64,000 bases of DNA from Arthrobacter sp. P2b (GTDB lineage: Bacteria > Actinomycetota > Actinomycetes > Actinomycetales > Micrococcaceae), in NCBI RefSeq assembly GCF_900168295.1, contig NZ_FVZL01000010.1:46166-110165 (forward strand), written 5' to 3'. Position numbers and translations under genes: made by a program. How positions within the stretch are numbered: position 1 is the stretch's first letter; each line of letters opens with the position of its first letter. Below, piece by piece: positions 9,211 to 18,623 of the stretch. The notes beneath the pieces were generated by a model that did not search any database, had not been told where the DNA came from, and worked only from the letters and a program-made list of their open reading frames with translations.

Positions 9211-10836
9211 GTGTCCAACCCGATCGATGTCGGATCAGTACTGGGCGGCCGCTACAAGGTCACAGCCACCGTATTGGCCTCGCACGACCACGATCTGGTG
9301 CTGGATGGTGTGGACCAGGTCCTGAACCGGCCCGTCAGCATCCTGGTCGCCGGACCCGAAAACACAGAGCAGGTTGCCCAGAGCGCCCGCGAGGTTGCCA
9401 CCGGTGAACGGCCCGGCACCGTACAGGTGCTGGACCTCGGCGTCACTGAGGCAGCCACCTACCTCATCACTAACCACACATCCGCCGCTGATCTGCTGGA
9501 CCTCGTGGTGGCATCGAATCCTCCCTACGTGGAGCCCTTTTTCACCGACACCCTGGGCAGCGAAATCTTCGGCCAGCCCCGGTCGCACGAGCCGGAACCC
9601 TACGACGATGAAGATCACGTCGACGCCGGCTACATCAATTACGGCCAAACACACCCCAGCGAGGTGGACCCTTACCGGACTGCACCCGTTGTGCCGCCCA
9701 GGCCTCCCGTCCGGCCCGCAGCATCGCCTGGGGTTGGCCGGTCTGGAGCCTCCGCAGTCGGTGGGTCCTCGGCTGATCGTGGGGCCGCCGCTGTTGGCGG
9801 CGCTGCGGCTGTTGGCGGCGCTGCCGCTGCGGCTGCTGCTTCAGGTGCCGGTGGGGCATCACGCGGTGGCGCGACTGCCGCCGAAGCTGATCCGGACGCC
9901 ACCGCCGCGCATCCGGTTCAAGACGCTTCCCGTGGCGCCGATGCCGGTGCTTCTTCCGGTACTTCAGCCGAAGCAGCAGGCGCGGGGAAGCCCAAGGTAT
10001 CCCTGTGGTCGGACGACGATTACGTGCAGTCGGACCAGGAGGGCTACGACCACCACGAAGAACCGGTGGATGAGCCCCAGCCGGTGAACAAGAAGTCAGC
10101 CGTCTTTGCCCGGGCAGCAGCCCCGGCGGCCGCGGGAGTTTCTTTTGCCGACCCGGGTGACTACGACGGCGACCGGGACGAGCCTGAACGTGAACCGCGG
10201 TCCATGCGTTGGCTGGTGGGCGGACTCCTGGCTGTTGTCCTGATCGCCGGTCTCGTGTTCGCCGTAACCAATCTGGGCAGCCTCTTTTCCCAGCCCCAGG
10301 CAAATAATCCGGCTCCAGCCACCAACACAAGCGCACCGGAAGGTTCGGCCGCTCCCTCCGCAGCTCCCAGTTCAGCTCCGCCTGCCGCGCCGCCCGTCAT
10401 TGAGAGTGTGACCCGGCAGGGCAACTTCGACTTTGCCGCCACGTTCGACGGCGACCTGGTGAAGGCGTACGACGGCAATGCCGCAAGCTACTGGTCGGAC
10501 ATGGAATTCGCCACCGACAACTGGGGCGGCCTGGCAACACAGGGTGTTCCGCTGGTGGTGAAGCTCGAGAGCCCTGCCACTGTTTCTTCCATCACCCTCT
10601 CTCAGCTTGGTGGCTCTGGCGGAAACATCACCGTTTACACCAACGACCAGCCATCCCTGGACGGTGCCAAGGCTGTTGGGACCAACAGTTTTACTTCCAC
10701 GGACCTCAACATGCCGTTGGCAGCGCCTGTGGAAGCGGAGTATGTCATCGTTTCGGTCAACTCCCTTCCCCGGCTCGCTGCACCGAAGACCCGGTACGGC
10801 TACGGCATCCGTTTGGCGGAGATCAAAGTCCAGTAG
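9211..10836 (+). CDS. Membrane-anchored pseudokinase with extracellular carbohydrate-binding-like domain
   Basis: 541 residues from GTG 9211 with AGGAGG upstream. Residues 1-100 start VGSVLGGRYKV and look like the N-lobe of a Ser/Thr kinase, but no VAIK lysine, HRD or DFG motif is present. A long low-complexity linker follows (Ala/Gly repeats near residues 190-215, then acidic). One membrane helix (WLVGGLLAVVLIAGLVFAV, about 332-350) and a Pro/Ser/Ala spacer lead to an extracellular C-terminal domain (about 405-541) resembling a discoidin-type beta-sandwich. This is the architecture of the C-terminal half of mycobacterial MviN, which binds FhaA after phosphorylation by PknB (known there). Role here as a separate MurJ partner is inference. 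Confidence 0.75.
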   Translation: MSNPIDVGSVLGGRYKVTATVLASHDHDLVLDGVDQVLNRPVSILVAGPENTEQVAQSAREVATGERPGTVQVLDLGVTEAATYLITNHTSAADLLDLVVASNPPYVEPFFTDTLGSEIFGQPRSHEPEPYDDEDHVDAGYINYGQTHPSEVDPYRTAPVVPPRPPVRPAASPGVGRSGASAVGGSSADRGAAAVGGAAAVGGAAAAAAASGAGGASRGGATAAEADPDATAAHPVQDASRGADAGASSGTSAEAAGAGKPKVSLWSDDDYVQSDQEGYDHHEEPVDEPQPVNKKSAVFARAAAPAAAGVSFADPGDYDGDRDEPEREPRSMRWLVGGLLAVVLIAGLVFAVTNLGSLFSQPQANNPAPATNTSAPEGSAAPSAAPSSAPPAAPPVIESVTRQGNFDFAATFDGDLVKAYDGNAASYWSDMEFATDNWGGLATQGVPLVVKLESPATVSSITLSQLGGSGGNITVYTNDQPSLDGAKAVGTNSFTSTDLNMPLAAPVEAEYVIVSVNSLPRLAAPKTRYGYGIRLAEIKVQ

Positions 10837-10856
10837 TCTTCCGCTCTTCACCACCT

Positions 10857-10888
10857 GCGGCCCTTCCCTTCAACTGGGGGAGGGCCGC
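10857..10888 (+). terminator. Hairpin after the pseudokinase gene
   Basis: Arms GCGGCCCT and AGGGCCGC, extended inward by TCCC/GGGG-type pairs. They lie 20 bp beyond the stop. There is no strong T run, so it may be a weak or Rho-assisted terminator. Confidence 0.5.
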
Positions 10889-11023
10889 TGGCATTTAATA
10901 CGCTTCCGGGTTGCGCTCTTTACAGCCGGTGATGGGGAACTGCTGTGGGACGGTAATCTGGAAAGAGCGTCTGGCGGAGATGGCATGATGCCGTCTACCG
11001 GCGGTCTTCCATGTCCAGTCGCC

Positions 11024-11050
11024 GGAATATCCAGCATCCAGTAGCAGTTG
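11024..11050 (+). promoter_or_regulatory. SigR/SigH-type promoter of trxB-trxA
   Basis: GGAAT at 11024-11028, exactly 18 bp, then GTTG at 11047-11050. GGAAT-N18-GTT is the known consensus for the redox-stress sigma factors SigR (Streptomyces) and SigH (mycobacteria), whose classic targets are thioredoxin genes. It lies 60 bp upstream of the trxB start. Confidence 0.75.
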
Positions 11051-11109
11051 TGCCATATGGCCGGCCTCCACGGGGAGGTGCGTCAAATAAGGAAGAGGTT
11101 CACCGTTCA

Positions 11110-12066
11110 GTGACCATCGAAGAAAACACCGCGTCCGAAGTGCGTGATGTCATCATTGTCGGCTCCGGTCCGGCGGGTTACACGGCTGCCGTCTACACGG
11201 CCCGTGCAAATCTCAAGCCCTTGCTGCTCGCTGGCTCCGTAACCGCCGGCGGTGAACTGATGAACACCACTGATGTCGAGAACTACCCGGGCTTCCCCGA
11301 CGGCATCATGGGTCCGGACCTCATGGAGAACTTCGAGAAGCAGGCTGCCCGCTTTGGCACCGAAATCCAGTTTGAGGATGTCACCGCACTTGAGCTCGAT
11401 GGCGCGGTCAAGACGGTGACCATCGCCACGGGGGAGACCTTCCGGGCAAAGGCCGTCATCCTCTCCACCGGCTCTGCATACCGGGAACTGGGACTGCCGA
11501 ACGAGAAGCGCCTTTCAGGGCACGGTGTCAGCTGGTGTGCAACCTGCGACGGTTTCTTTTTCAAGGACCAGGACATCGCTGTGATCGGTGGCGGAGACTC
11601 CGCAATGGAAGAGGCACTGTTCCTGACCAAGTTCGCGAAATCAGTAACGGTTGTACACCGCCGTGATTCGCTCAAGGCTTCCAAGATCATGGCGGACCGT
11701 GCGCTGGCCCACGAGAAGATCAACTTCATCTGGAACAGCACTGTGGATGACGTTATTGGCGAAGACAAAGTCACCGGACTTAAGTTGAAGAACCTGGTTG
11801 ACGGAACTGTCTCCGATCTTGCCGTTACTGGTGTGTTCGTCGCTATCGGCAACGACCCGAGGACGGACCTCGTGAAGGATGTCCTGGCACTGACCCCGGA
11901 GGGAACCATTGCCGTGGAGGGGCGCAGCTCCCGTACCAGCATTCCCGGAGTATTTGCTGCCGGCGACGTTGTCGACCCCACCTACCGGCAGGCAATCACA
12001 GCTTCCGGCTCAGGTTGTGTAGCCGCCATCGACGTGGAGCACTACCTGGCAGATCTGGCCGCATAA
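11110..12066 (+). CDS. trxB: Thioredoxin reductase
   Basis: 318 residues from the GTG at 11110 (AGGAAGAGG upstream). This start fits family length better than the in-frame ATG at 11011, which would place coding sequence over the promoter. FAD-binding [12 protein letters not shown] near residue 16, the redox-active CATC disulfide (WCATCDGFF, about 139-147), NADPH-binding [10 protein letters not shown], and the second FAD site [10 protein letters not shown] near the C-terminus are all present. It reduces thioredoxin with NADPH in the cytoplasm. It is followed directly by trxA and driven by a SigR-like promoter. Confidence 0.96.
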   Translation: MTIEENTASEVRDVIIVGSGPAGYTAAVYTARANLKPLLLAGSVTAGGELMNTTDVENYPGFPDGIMGPDLMENFEKQAARFGTEIQFEDVTALELDGAVKTVTIATGETFRAKAVILSTGSAYRELGLPNEKRLSGHGVSWCATCDGFFFKDQDIAVIGGGDSAMEEALFLTKFAKSVTVVHRRDSLKASKIMADRALAHEKINFIWNSTVDDVIGEDKVTGLKLKNLVDGTVSDLAVTGVFVAIGNDPRTDLVKDVLALTPEGTIAVEGRSSRTSIPGVFAAGDVVDPTYRQAITASGSGCVAAIDVEHYLADLAA

Positions 12067-12103
12067 GTTTCGCCCATCCCTATTGGAAAGAAAGACAAGG
12101 TAT

Positions 12104-12430
12104 ATGAGCAACGCAAAAGATGTAACTGACGCAAGCTTCGGGACGGACGTACTGTCCTCCGACAAGCCGGTTATCGTGGATTTCTGGGCGGAATGGTGCG
12201 GTCCGTGCCGCAAGCTCGGTCCGATTCTCGACGAGATCTCCGTTGAGTACAGCGAGAAGGTTGATGTCGTGAAGGTGAATGTTGATGACAACCCCGCCAT
12301 CGCCGCGGAGTACGGCATCACGTCCATTCCTGCCGTTTACCTGTTCCAGGGCGGCGAAGTGAAGAACACGGTTATCGGTGCGAAGCCGAAGCAGTTCTTT
12401 GAAAAGGAATTCTCCGACGTCCTTTCCTAG
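12104..12430 (+). CDS. trxA: Thioredoxin
   Basis: 108 residues from ATG 12104, preceded by GGAAAGAAAG. The active site WCGPCR is at about residues 31-36 after VDFWAEWCG, and the cis-Pro loop is ITSIPAVYLF. It is the electron carrier for ribonucleotide reductase, methionine sulfoxide reductase and protein disulfides, reduced by the upstream TrxB. An upstream in-frame TTG at 12083 would add seven residues but overlaps the ribosome binding site. A strong terminator follows. Confidence 0.96.
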   Translation: MSNAKDVTDASFGTDVLSSDKPVIVDFWAEWCGPCRKLGPILDEISVEYSEKVDVVKVNVDDNPAIAAEYGITSIPAVYLFQGGEVKNTVIGAKPKQFFEKEFSDVLS

Positions 12431-12466
12431 GGATTCCGATTCTCGGATTACTATCTGAGACATTCG

Positions 12467-12507
12467 AAAGTGGTCACTGCCCTCGGGTAGTGGCCACTTT
12501 TTGTTTG
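12467..12507 (+). terminator. Rho-independent terminator of trxBA
   Basis: AAAGTGG-T-CACT pairs with AGTGGCCACTTT around a GC-rich loop and runs into TTTTTGTTTG. It ends the thioredoxin operon and marks the edge of the gene-less parS island. Confidence 0.85.
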
Positions 12508-12638
12508 TTCGGTACATCAGGATCCTGTGTTCTCGTGTGCGATGGTCCCTTGGGTTGCCCTTCGAAACGCTAGCAGCACCAAATCGACCATATTGGGGAT
12601 TAGACGTGTCACGGGATGCAAACGTGCACCCATACTTA

Positions 12639-12654
12639 TGTTTCACGTGAAACA
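12639..12654. other. parS: parS site 1
   Basis: TGTTTCACGTGAAACA, a perfect 16-bp palindrome and exact match to the known bacterial parS consensus bound by ParB. Confidence 0.97.
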
Positions 12655-13031
12655 AGCCGGACCGTAAGGCGCTACTCCTGTTAGATGGCGGCAGATGGAC
12701 TTCTGCTCCCCGATACAGCTGGCCGCGGGTTCGCGAAGATGACAGGGAAGAGCTGCGTCCTGGTGTCCCTACGGCTGCCGCGAACCCAGCGGATGCTAAT
12801 TATGCACTGCACGAGTGTGCTCTCATTATGGTCCGGAGTACGGCAAGCAGGCGGTATTTGTCACAACCTCAAGTAAGCATCGTCAAGGGAATCAGTTGGC
12901 GACCACTGGGATGGTCAAATAGGGCTTGACGAGCCGAGTGCTGCTCGTACGCCTGCAATTGGCGCCCCCATGACGGAGGGCGCGCGGACGGTTCGCATTG
13001 GCTCAGGCCGACGACTCGCTTGCTGTTGTAC

Positions 13032-13047
13032 TGTTTCACGTGAAACA
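13032..13047. other. parS: parS site 2
   Basis: TGTTTCACGTGAAACA, exact consensus, 393 bp from site 1. Confidence 0.97.
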
Positions 13048-13255
13048 TAGGACCCACCATTTTCGCACTCCCCAGCTCCGCCGTGGGGAAGGGCGCCTTC
13101 TGCCGATGCACCTGATACCGTCATCATCGACCGCCAGGTAAATTGCACATCGCTTCATAAGCGCCGCTGACAGCCCGATTGTGCTCTTTGCGTATATCCA
13201 CGAACCTTTCAGTCTCCGCTGGTGCCGAGATACCAGCTATGGTGCGAGCAAAACA

Positions 13256-13271
13256 TGTTTCACGTGAAACA
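13256..13271. other. parS: parS site 3
   Basis: TGTTTCACGTGAAACA, exact consensus, 224 bp from site 2; the closest pair in the island. Confidence 0.97.
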
Positions 13272-14148
13272 GCGCAACACCGGGGGAAAGTGACTAGGAG
13301 GCATGCAAGCATGCTTGAGTGCCGTTTTTCCTACTTTCACGTATACAAGCTTGATCGCATACTCGACGCCCTTCGCAGCCAACGGCGAAGCGAATCATAC
13401 ATCCCCTAGGAGCTATTACTGGATCGCTCGGGTGACAAGCGATAGGGGACCATTAGTTCGAAGAGTGCGCGCACGTCGATCGCAGCTTCTTCGTTTGACC
13501 CGAATCAGGGGGAACCCGGACGAGTCTCGCATTCTCGCCCCCTTCTTCACCGGCGCAGCCCGTCGACACACGCTTTCGACGCGCCAGCTCCAAGCGCAGA
13601 ATGCGAGAGCACGTTACAAACGTCCAACTTTTAAAACCATTCGGGCCCGGGACTAGGCGTCAAGAAGGACCATCATCAGCGGGGTGCTGAACGACAAAGA
13701 GTCTACTCAGGCAAGAGAAGCATGTTGTGCCTAAAGACTGGATGAGTCGAATGGTCTTTCCAACTGCACCGCAAGAAGGCGAACACAGCTTCAGCTGCCT
13801 GCCGTCATCTTCGTCGTGACATAACATCGTAGCCGCCGGCAGCGTCGTCACGTCAACGAAAGGCTGGAGCTTCAGCCGAGGCTTTCGAACCACGCGCCTG
13901 ATCCGTCGCTGCCACTAGCAACGATTGCCGCCCTGTCGGTTTTCAGAAACACCAGGGGATTGGCCGGCGGCATCGACGTGGAACCCACCGCTAACGTGTG
14001 TGATGATCGTGCTGGCCGAAACACAAAGGATCTAGATGATCAGGGCACGACAGTCGGTACCGGCCTAGGCAGCCTTGCCTCAGCAAGGACCGACTAGTGC
14101 GACCGAGCAGACCCCGCAAGGAAGCCATAGAGGAACGGCATCTTTAAA

Positions 14149-14164
14149 TGTTTCACGTGAAACG
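14149..14164. other. parS: parS site 4
   Basis: TGTTTCACGTGAAACG. The 14-bp core is intact; only the last outer base departs from the consensus. Confidence 0.94.
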
Positions 14165-14789
14165 AAAGGCCGCCGGCCGGAGGTGCCAAGAAGCACGAGC
14201 TGCACCCGCTCTTGAACCACGCCAAATCTTCAAGTCGGCCGACATCCAGAAAGTCACCCGTAACCCGGCCTACCACTGGCCGCCCGCTGTCGGTGGATAA
14301 CCACGACGCTCGGCACCTTGCCAATGCACAGGCCGGGAATGGCTCTCCGTAGCGAAAGAAGGATCTACAGGGCCAAGATGGGGCGCCGTACCAAGAACTG
14401 GGGGAGATGAGCGGAAGAGCGGAACCTACATGCAGTACCACTGGAGGCTCAACTACAGTTACTGCCTGAGTCATATTGCACAACGAGCTTCCAGAGGAAG
14501 ACAACTTCGTCTATCGGAAGGACTCGCCCCCGAACTTCCTTCGCTTCGTAGGCAGATGCGTTCCTACCATATGGGCATTCACACCTCGGCGAGTAGACAC
14601 AAGCTCAGCCGGGCCTTCCACTTCAAACATCCATGTTCCCGGTACATCACGCCGTCCCGACGACCACACCTACCGACCCGACACGGAGACAAAGTCGACT
14701 CCAAGTCGTCCTTGTCCGGCGAGAGACGCGCTGCCGATACCCCCCTGATACGGGTCAGGAGACTCCTATGCGCAACTCTAATCCACAGG

Positions 14790-15190
14790 TTATCCACAAG
14801 CGGTCACCCTGGTTATCCACGTAGTTATCCACAGCCCTACGATGCGTGCTTGTTGTGGTCCGGGTAGACCGCCTCCCCTCATTGGCGTAGCGTCGGGCAG
14901 GGTAGGTGGCTCTATCTGCCTAGGGTCCGCCCTTCAATCTGAACCGACAGCATTACAAGACGCAGCTAAACGCCTCTAAACCACCGTATTCATGCGAATA
15001 TTGGCGGTATAGTCCCCATTCCGGTGTCGTCTTTGGTGTTTCACGTGAAACAGGAGTGCGCGGGGAACGGGCGCTAGGCGAACTGGATGTCACTAAATTG
15101 GGACCTATCCTTCCAGGCGCCCCGCACCCGCATACAGTCCTTGCCGCTTATCCACGGTTGGGCGCCCTGTAATCCACAAAGTTATCCACA
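14790..15190. other. DnaA-box cluster inside the parS island
   Basis: Exact TTATCCACA at 14790-14798, 14825-14833 and 15182-15190. One-mismatch boxes TTATCCACG lie at 14813-14821 and 15148-15156. A weaker GGTGGATAA lies at 14292-14300. All strong boxes face the same way. Position is 8-9 kb left of dnaA and brackets parS site 5. Confidence 0.75.
15037..15052. other. parS: parS site 5
   Basis: TGTTTCACGTGAAACA, exact consensus. Confidence 0.97.
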
Positions 15191-15717
15191 GCGATATCCA
15201 CTGCCTATGATGTTGCTCATACTCGCAGGTCAGTGTGGAAATTCGACTGGCCTTGTCGTCCCGTTCGACCTAAGGGCTCGTGACAAGGCGTTGTACTGGA
15301 AATGCTGGCTGTGACCAGAAGTTCACCCGACTGCGACACGTTGTTGGTCCGCCGTAGGTCTCGACCGTGCTGCCGCCCTGCTGATCGCCAGCCGCGGCAC
15401 CATACGAAAGTAGTTCACCCAGCTTCCAAGGGTGCCTGATCACTGCAACCCTTCATTCGCGTCCTTGTACGCCAAACTGAAAAGACAGCGCGAATGCAAG
15501 GAGTGGTCTCCGTAGAACTCCGCCGTTGTCGGCGCCAGTTCCCGCGGCGGATAAAGAGCATAGAGCTAGTGTCCATTTTGAGACTGGTGCCTTCACGTCG
15601 GAGCATAGTGAACGCAGGCTTGATGTGATCTCGGCGCAGGGGTTCTGCATCGACGACCACAAAAGCAGCGCGGGGTTAGTGGAATCCAATCGGGGGAGAG
15701 GAATAGGGCGGGCATTA

Positions 15718-15733
15718 TGTTTCACGTGAAACA
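15718..15733. other. parS: parS site 6
   Basis: TGTTTCACGTGAAACA, exact consensus. Confidence 0.97.
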
Positions 15734-16117
15734 CTCAGTCAGGACTGACAGGAGTACGTCAGAGATGGGGGGCCACGCCGGACGATATGGTCGTCTCGCG
15801 GCCGCTTCGCTGCAACTCCAAATTTCCCGGACGCCCCCTCCGCCCTGTGAGGCCTGCGCACTTGCCGCGCGACCCCAATCCGCTCATCAAGGCATAACGC
15901 TAGGACCGGGTCGTCCTGGTGGCGTCTGATCCTTCTTCCTAGTGCAGCCTTCCGTGTGGTGCCATCGATCGGGGCCTACGAAGATTTGCCATGGCGACCA
16001 TCAGTTCTAGTGATGGCAGCCCTTGGAGCGGAGGTCTATCGAGAGTTTAGACACCAGTGAGCTCGGAAAGCACTAGGGGACAGGGATGGCGCCCTAAGGT
16101 GCCAGCGAGACTGGCGC

Positions 16118-16133
16118 CGTTTCACGTGAAACA
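16118..16133. other. parS: parS site 7
   Basis: CGTTTCACGTGAAACA. Core intact; first outer base is C. Confidence 0.94.
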
Positions 16134-16611
16134 TCGAGGGCGCCGCGACCACTGACGCGTCACCGTCCATGAGAGAGGGGATGGAGAGCCTCAAATTCCC
16201 GCGCCAAATGAGCGGCAGGGGCTCACGGGCTCAGAGCGAAAAACACCATACTGACATAAGGAGCATGCGAACGATGGGTACGCGGCCTACTGCGTAGGTG
16301 TCGACTATGGCCTTCTCCGCATCATGCTTAGGAAGCGCTGATGCGTAGAGGCTACCAACACCTTTGGTGCTAAGCCGCATGAACAAACTCCAGCTTGATC
16401 TCCTCGGGACGGCACACGTGCAGTACAGCTGTCGCCGTGCCGGACGCACAATGGTGCTCGCCTAATAGGGCAACGCGATGCCAGGAGTTATCCGCGTCCA
16501 GTGACACCTGCATTCAGCTTGGCCCTACGCCTGCATAGGTGCGGCCCCAGGAACCCCATCAAGGATTCTGCTAGGCCGAACGATCAGGGTCGAGAGCCTC
16601 GCGCGGAACGA

Positions 16612-16679
16612 TTCCCCATCCACGAGGAGCCCGAAACCGGCCGTCGAGCCATCCTTCGCTTTGGACCACGTGATCGAGC
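16612..16679 (+). pseudogene. 68-bp fragment copied from dnaA
   Basis: Aligns with dnaA positions 23731-23796 in the same orientation. 61 of 66 dnaA bases match, with five substitutions and two single-base insertions. In dnaA this encodes about residues 94-115 in the linker region (PIHEEPE...FASDQLIE). The insertions shift the frame, so the copy cannot encode the same peptide. Flanking sequence does not obviously continue the match. It lies between parS sites 7 and 8. Confidence 0.85.
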
Positions 16680-16872
16680 GCGTGTTCTGATGCTCCAAAG
16701 CCGATACGCTGGAGCGGCCTACCCCCTGCGGCGGCCATCAAAAGCTCCTAACGTTGTTGATCGCCCTTCAGGACCATGATGCCCTCGAGACTCTTGAATG
16801 ATCTGAGGATGGATACTCCGGTCCGCTCCATGGCGGGCACCATGCCGAACACCGCCACCCGTCTAGCGGGGC

Positions 16873-16888
16873 CGTTTCACGTGAAACA
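16873..16888. other. parS: parS site 8
   Basis: CGTTTCACGTGAAACA. Core intact; same outer-base variant as site 7. It is the last site before parB. Confidence 0.94.
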
Positions 16889-17234
16889 GTAGCGTTGCCA
16901 TACGACCCGTTATCCAGGACGCTCAAGCACACGGGTGCCATCTCCGATAAGTCTCACCTGAATTACTGTGCTGCGAACATGTGGACCAGTTGTCACTTGC
17001 CATAGAAGCGATGAAGCAGTGCGACCTGAGGGGGTGTACACGCGCCGGCAGGGCTTCCATGCTGGCCCATATGCTTCACATATCGGTGTCTGTCCCATCC
17101 ATGAAAAGACTGCGCATGCACTTGATGCAGCAGATTGGAGAGGATCCTTGAAGTTCCTTTGCGTATGACCGAACGGACGACGGTCAGCATGTGGATCTGA
17201 ATGATCGCCCGTATTCAAAAGAACTATATTCAGG

Positions 17235-17271
17235 CAGAAAAAAGGCCCGGTTCGTGGTGAACCGGGCCTTT
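17235..17271 (-). terminator. Rho-independent terminator of parB
   Basis: A 13-bp perfect stem (AAAGGCCCGGTTC and its complement, 17241-17271) with a 5-nt loop. On the minus strand it is followed by a run of T. It lies about 10 bp after the parB stop. Confidence 0.92.
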
Positions 17272-17280
17272 AGGAAAAGA

Positions 17281-18558
17281 TTAGTTTGTTGAACCGGGAG
17301 CCAACACATCCATGATGCGGTTCAGGTCTTCTACACTTGCGAATTCGATGCTGACCTTTCCTTTCCTGACACCCAGCGAAATCTTCACGTTGGTATCCAG
17401 GCGGTCTGACAAGGATGATGCGAGGTAGTCAAGACGCTCATGACGCGCGCCGGGACGGGGCACATTGTTTTTCGGCTGCTTCGTCGGGTCCTGGTAAAGA
17501 GTGACAGCCTCTTCTGTGGCCCGTACCGACATACCCTCAGCGACGATCTTTTGGGCCAGACGCTCCATTGCGGCAGCATCTGGAAGGGACAGCAGCGCGC
17601 GGGCGTGACCGGCGGACAGAACGCCCGCAGCAACGCGCCGCTGCACCAACGGAGGAAGCTTGAGGAGCCGCAGTGTGTTTGACACCTGGGGCCGTGAGCG
17701 ACCGATACGGTCAGCCAGCTGCTCATGCGTCGTGCCAAAGTCCTCCAGAAGCTGCTGGTAAGCCGCAGCTTCTTCCAAGGGATTCAGCTGGCTGCGGTGC
17801 AGGTTCTCCAACAATGCGTCGCGAAGGAGATCATCGTCGGTGGTATCCCTGACGATCGCGGGGATGGTTTCGAGTCCCGCAGCCTGAACGGCACGCCAAC
17901 GACGCTCACCCATGACGAGCTCATATGGCTCACCACGGGATTCGGTTGATTTACGGACGACAATTGGCTGGAGGACGCCGATTTCCCGAACCGAGTGAAC
18001 AAGCTCGGCCATGTCGTCTTCATCGAAGACGGAACGCGGCTGCTTCCGGTTGGGATGGATCTCGGAAACGGGTATTTCGGCAAAACGGACACCCGGAACT
18101 TCAACAAGCTCAACATCGGCCTTGGATCCGGCGAACTCATCCAAAGGCTCGGCGGCAGCAACGTCCGGGCGGACCTCGGGGGATACCTCAGGCTCCTGGC
18201 CGGACTCAGCATTGTCAGACTCACCTCTCCCGGCTGGAGGAGCCGGTGGAGTGGCGACCTTCTTGGCTGTGGCAGCACTGGAAGTACGGGAAGTAGCATC
18301 GGTAGCCGGGGAGGCGGTGTTCCTGGCAGTCGACTTCGCCGGGGCCTTCCGGGCCGGCGGGGCAGTCAGCTTCTCGGCTACGGTCTTTGCTGTGCCCGCG
18401 GCATTTTCGTCCGAGGGTTCGGTCTTCCTTCTGCCCTCGGGAAAGAAGAGATCTACAGGACGGGATACGGCTGCACCGTTACCCTGCCCATTGGACGCGG
18501 CGGAACTTGGAATCAGCGCGCCAAGACCGCGGCCTAGGCCCCGTCGCTTCTCGCTCAT
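17281..18558 (-). CDS. parB: Chromosome-partitioning protein ParB
   Basis: 425 residues. The N-terminus [17 protein letters not shown] is the typical ParA-contacting region. A long Ala/Pro/Ser linker (about 20-150) precedes the CTPase/nuclease-like domain with IHPNRKQPR and the CTP-binding [12 protein letters not shown], then a helix-turn-helix ([18 protein letters not shown]), and a C-terminal dimerisation domain. ParB loads onto parS, spreads as a CTP-dependent clamp and recruits SMC and ParA. It is downstream of parA with a 65-bp gap. Nine parS sites lie within 7 kb of the gene. Confidence 0.97.
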   Translation of the reverse strand: MSEKRRGLGRGLGALIPSSAASNGQGNGAAVSRPVDLFFPEGRRKTEPSDENAAGTAKTVAEKLTAPPARKAPAKSTARNTASPATDATSRTSSAATAKKVATPPAPPAGRGESDNAESGQEPEVSPEVRPDVAAAEPLDEFAGSKADVELVEVPGVRFAEIPVSEIHPNRKQPRSVFDEDDMAELVHSVREIGVLQPIVVRKSTESRGEPYELVMGERRWRAVQAAGLETIPAIVRDTTDDDLLRDALLENLHRSQLNPLEEAAAYQQLLEDFGTTHEQLADRIGRSRPQVSNTLRLLKLPPLVQRRVAAGVLSAGHARALLSLPDAAAMERLAQKIVAEGMSVRATEEAVTLYQDPTKQPKNNVPRPGARHERLDYLASSLSDRLDTNVKISLGVRKGKVSIEFASVEDLNRIMDVLAPGSTN

Positions 18559-18623
18559 GGGTAAATCCCTCCAGTGGTAGAACCAGGCGTGAGCCGGTTC
18601 CGGTCGTTGCAGTGTTGAAGATA

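Larger units (their letters stand above)
12508..17234. other. Gene-less parS island between trxA and parB
   Basis: 4.7 kb with no ORF that looks like a protein. The longer open frames have erratic composition, no ribosome binding site and no recognisable domain, and several begin only because parS read out of frame spells MFHVKH or VSRET. Base composition is visibly less GC-rich than the flanking genes. The interval holds eight parS cores, three exact DnaA boxes plus variants, and a 68-bp dnaA-derived fragment. In M. tuberculosis this position carries the peptidoglycan-hydrolase-like gene cwlM and Rv3916c; nothing recognisable of either remains here. Confidence 0.8.

Noticed and set aside
9776..9850. 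Repetitive GCTGTTGGCGGCGCT units that could be a variable repeat
   Set aside because: The repeats are in frame and encode the low-complexity Ala/Gly linker of the pseudokinase; they were recorded with that gene.
12869..16779. Several 60-145 codon open frames in the parS island, some starting MFHVKH or containing VSRET
   Set aside because: The shared words are parS read in different frames. Composition is erratic, there are no ribosome binding sites, and no domain is recognisable.
16777..16790. A second exact 14-base match to dnaA (24406-24419) near the dnaA fragment
   Set aside because: Too short to separate from chance in GC-rich DNA, and the flanks do not align convincingly. Worth including in an alignment but not claimed.
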